A stretch of 64,000 bases of DNA, from the NCBI RefSeq assembly GCF_000498755.1, contig NZ_AXUS01000015.1, forward strand, positions 1 to 64,000. Direction: 5' to 3'. Origin of the DNA: Clostridioides mangenotii TR (GTDB lineage Bacteria > Bacillota > Clostridia > Peptostreptococcales > Peptostreptococcaceae). Positions within the stretch are counted from its first letter, which is position 1. The number at the start of each line of letters is the position of its first letter. This document shows, piece by piece, positions 63,923 to 64,000 of this stretch. A program made the position numbers and the translations under genes. A model generated the notes under the pieces. The model saw nothing but the letters and a program-made list of their open reading frames with translations, made no database searches and was not told the origin of the DNA.

Positions 63923-64000
63923 CTATAAAAGATTTTCTTTAACAAAAGCAAGTCTCTTCAAGCAAATTTCCTTGCCAAGTACCTCTACGACTTTTGGTAA
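63923..64000 (-). CDS. C-terminus of a gene entering from the right (possibly glutamyl-tRNA synthetase)
   Basis: Last 25 codons read LPKVVEVLGKEICLKRLAFV-KENLL then stop. LG+E..L.RL recalls the GltX C-terminus, and gltX near cysS is common in Firmicutes. Too short to be sure. Confidence 0.4.
   Translation of the reverse strand, partial: LPKVVEVLGKEICLKRLAFVKENLL

Noticed and set aside
1-64000. CRISPR array or rRNA operon
   Set aside because: No regularly spaced short repeats with unique spacers and no rRNA sequence were seen.

Overview
The window is AT-rich DNA from a low-GC Firmicute. Several features point to the Peptostreptococcaceae, the family of Clostridioides difficile: a CWB2-type cell-wall protein, the clostridial order cysS-mrnC-rlmB-yacP-sigH-tuf-rpmG-secE-nusG-rplKAJL, DUF3189, and a MazG-like gene next to rpsF-ssb-rpsR. 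The species cannot be named from the sequence alone.

Layout. 1-2446 is the 5' part of a surface adhesin: signal peptide, three CWB2 repeats, then a beta-helix region with a 687-bp tandem repeat. 2450-8500 holds DUF3189, an HD hydrolase, an XRE-cupin regulator and a glycosyltransferase trio. 8500-28600 is accessory DNA: an amino-acid ABC transporter with an M20 amidohydrolase, a large serine recombinase preceded by a small gene and a D5-type helicase, a uracil-DNA-glycosylase-like protein, paired XRE regulators, DUF960, radC debris and a restriction-modification locus with two methyltransferases. 28600-43000 is core: rlmH, walJ-like, an M1 peptidase, dnaD and dnaI-type loader, a formate/nitrite channel, tRNA-Glu and tRNA-Lys, purA, dnaB, rplI, gdpP and DUF2232. 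43000-56000 holds luxS and the rpsR-ssb-rpsF, ribosomal protein/transcription and sigH/thyA/cysS clusters. 56900-63800 is a Fur-family-controlled metal (probably zinc) operon of eight genes.

Main result. The accessory region looks like a clostridial counterpart of the staphylococcal SCC (SCCmec-type) islands. The last bases of rlmH, the SCC target orfX, recur as near-exact direct copies at 8504 and 5293, with degenerate copies at 8726 and 2718. The interval carries a Ccr-like large serine recombinase downstream of a helicase (cch-like order), DUF960, radC remains, and an R-M system directly beside rlmH. Duplicated debris shows that several insertions were stacked there: three recombinase 3' ends, two DUF960/113-aa modules and two radC tails.

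Caution. Single-base losses break several genes, including rplI, the dnaI-type loader and the DUF2232 gene, which are conserved or probably essential. Most of the losses are in homopolymer runs, so at least some 'pseudogenes' may be sequencing or assembly errors. Other breaks (radC, ArgR-like, CWB2 relics) look like real decay.
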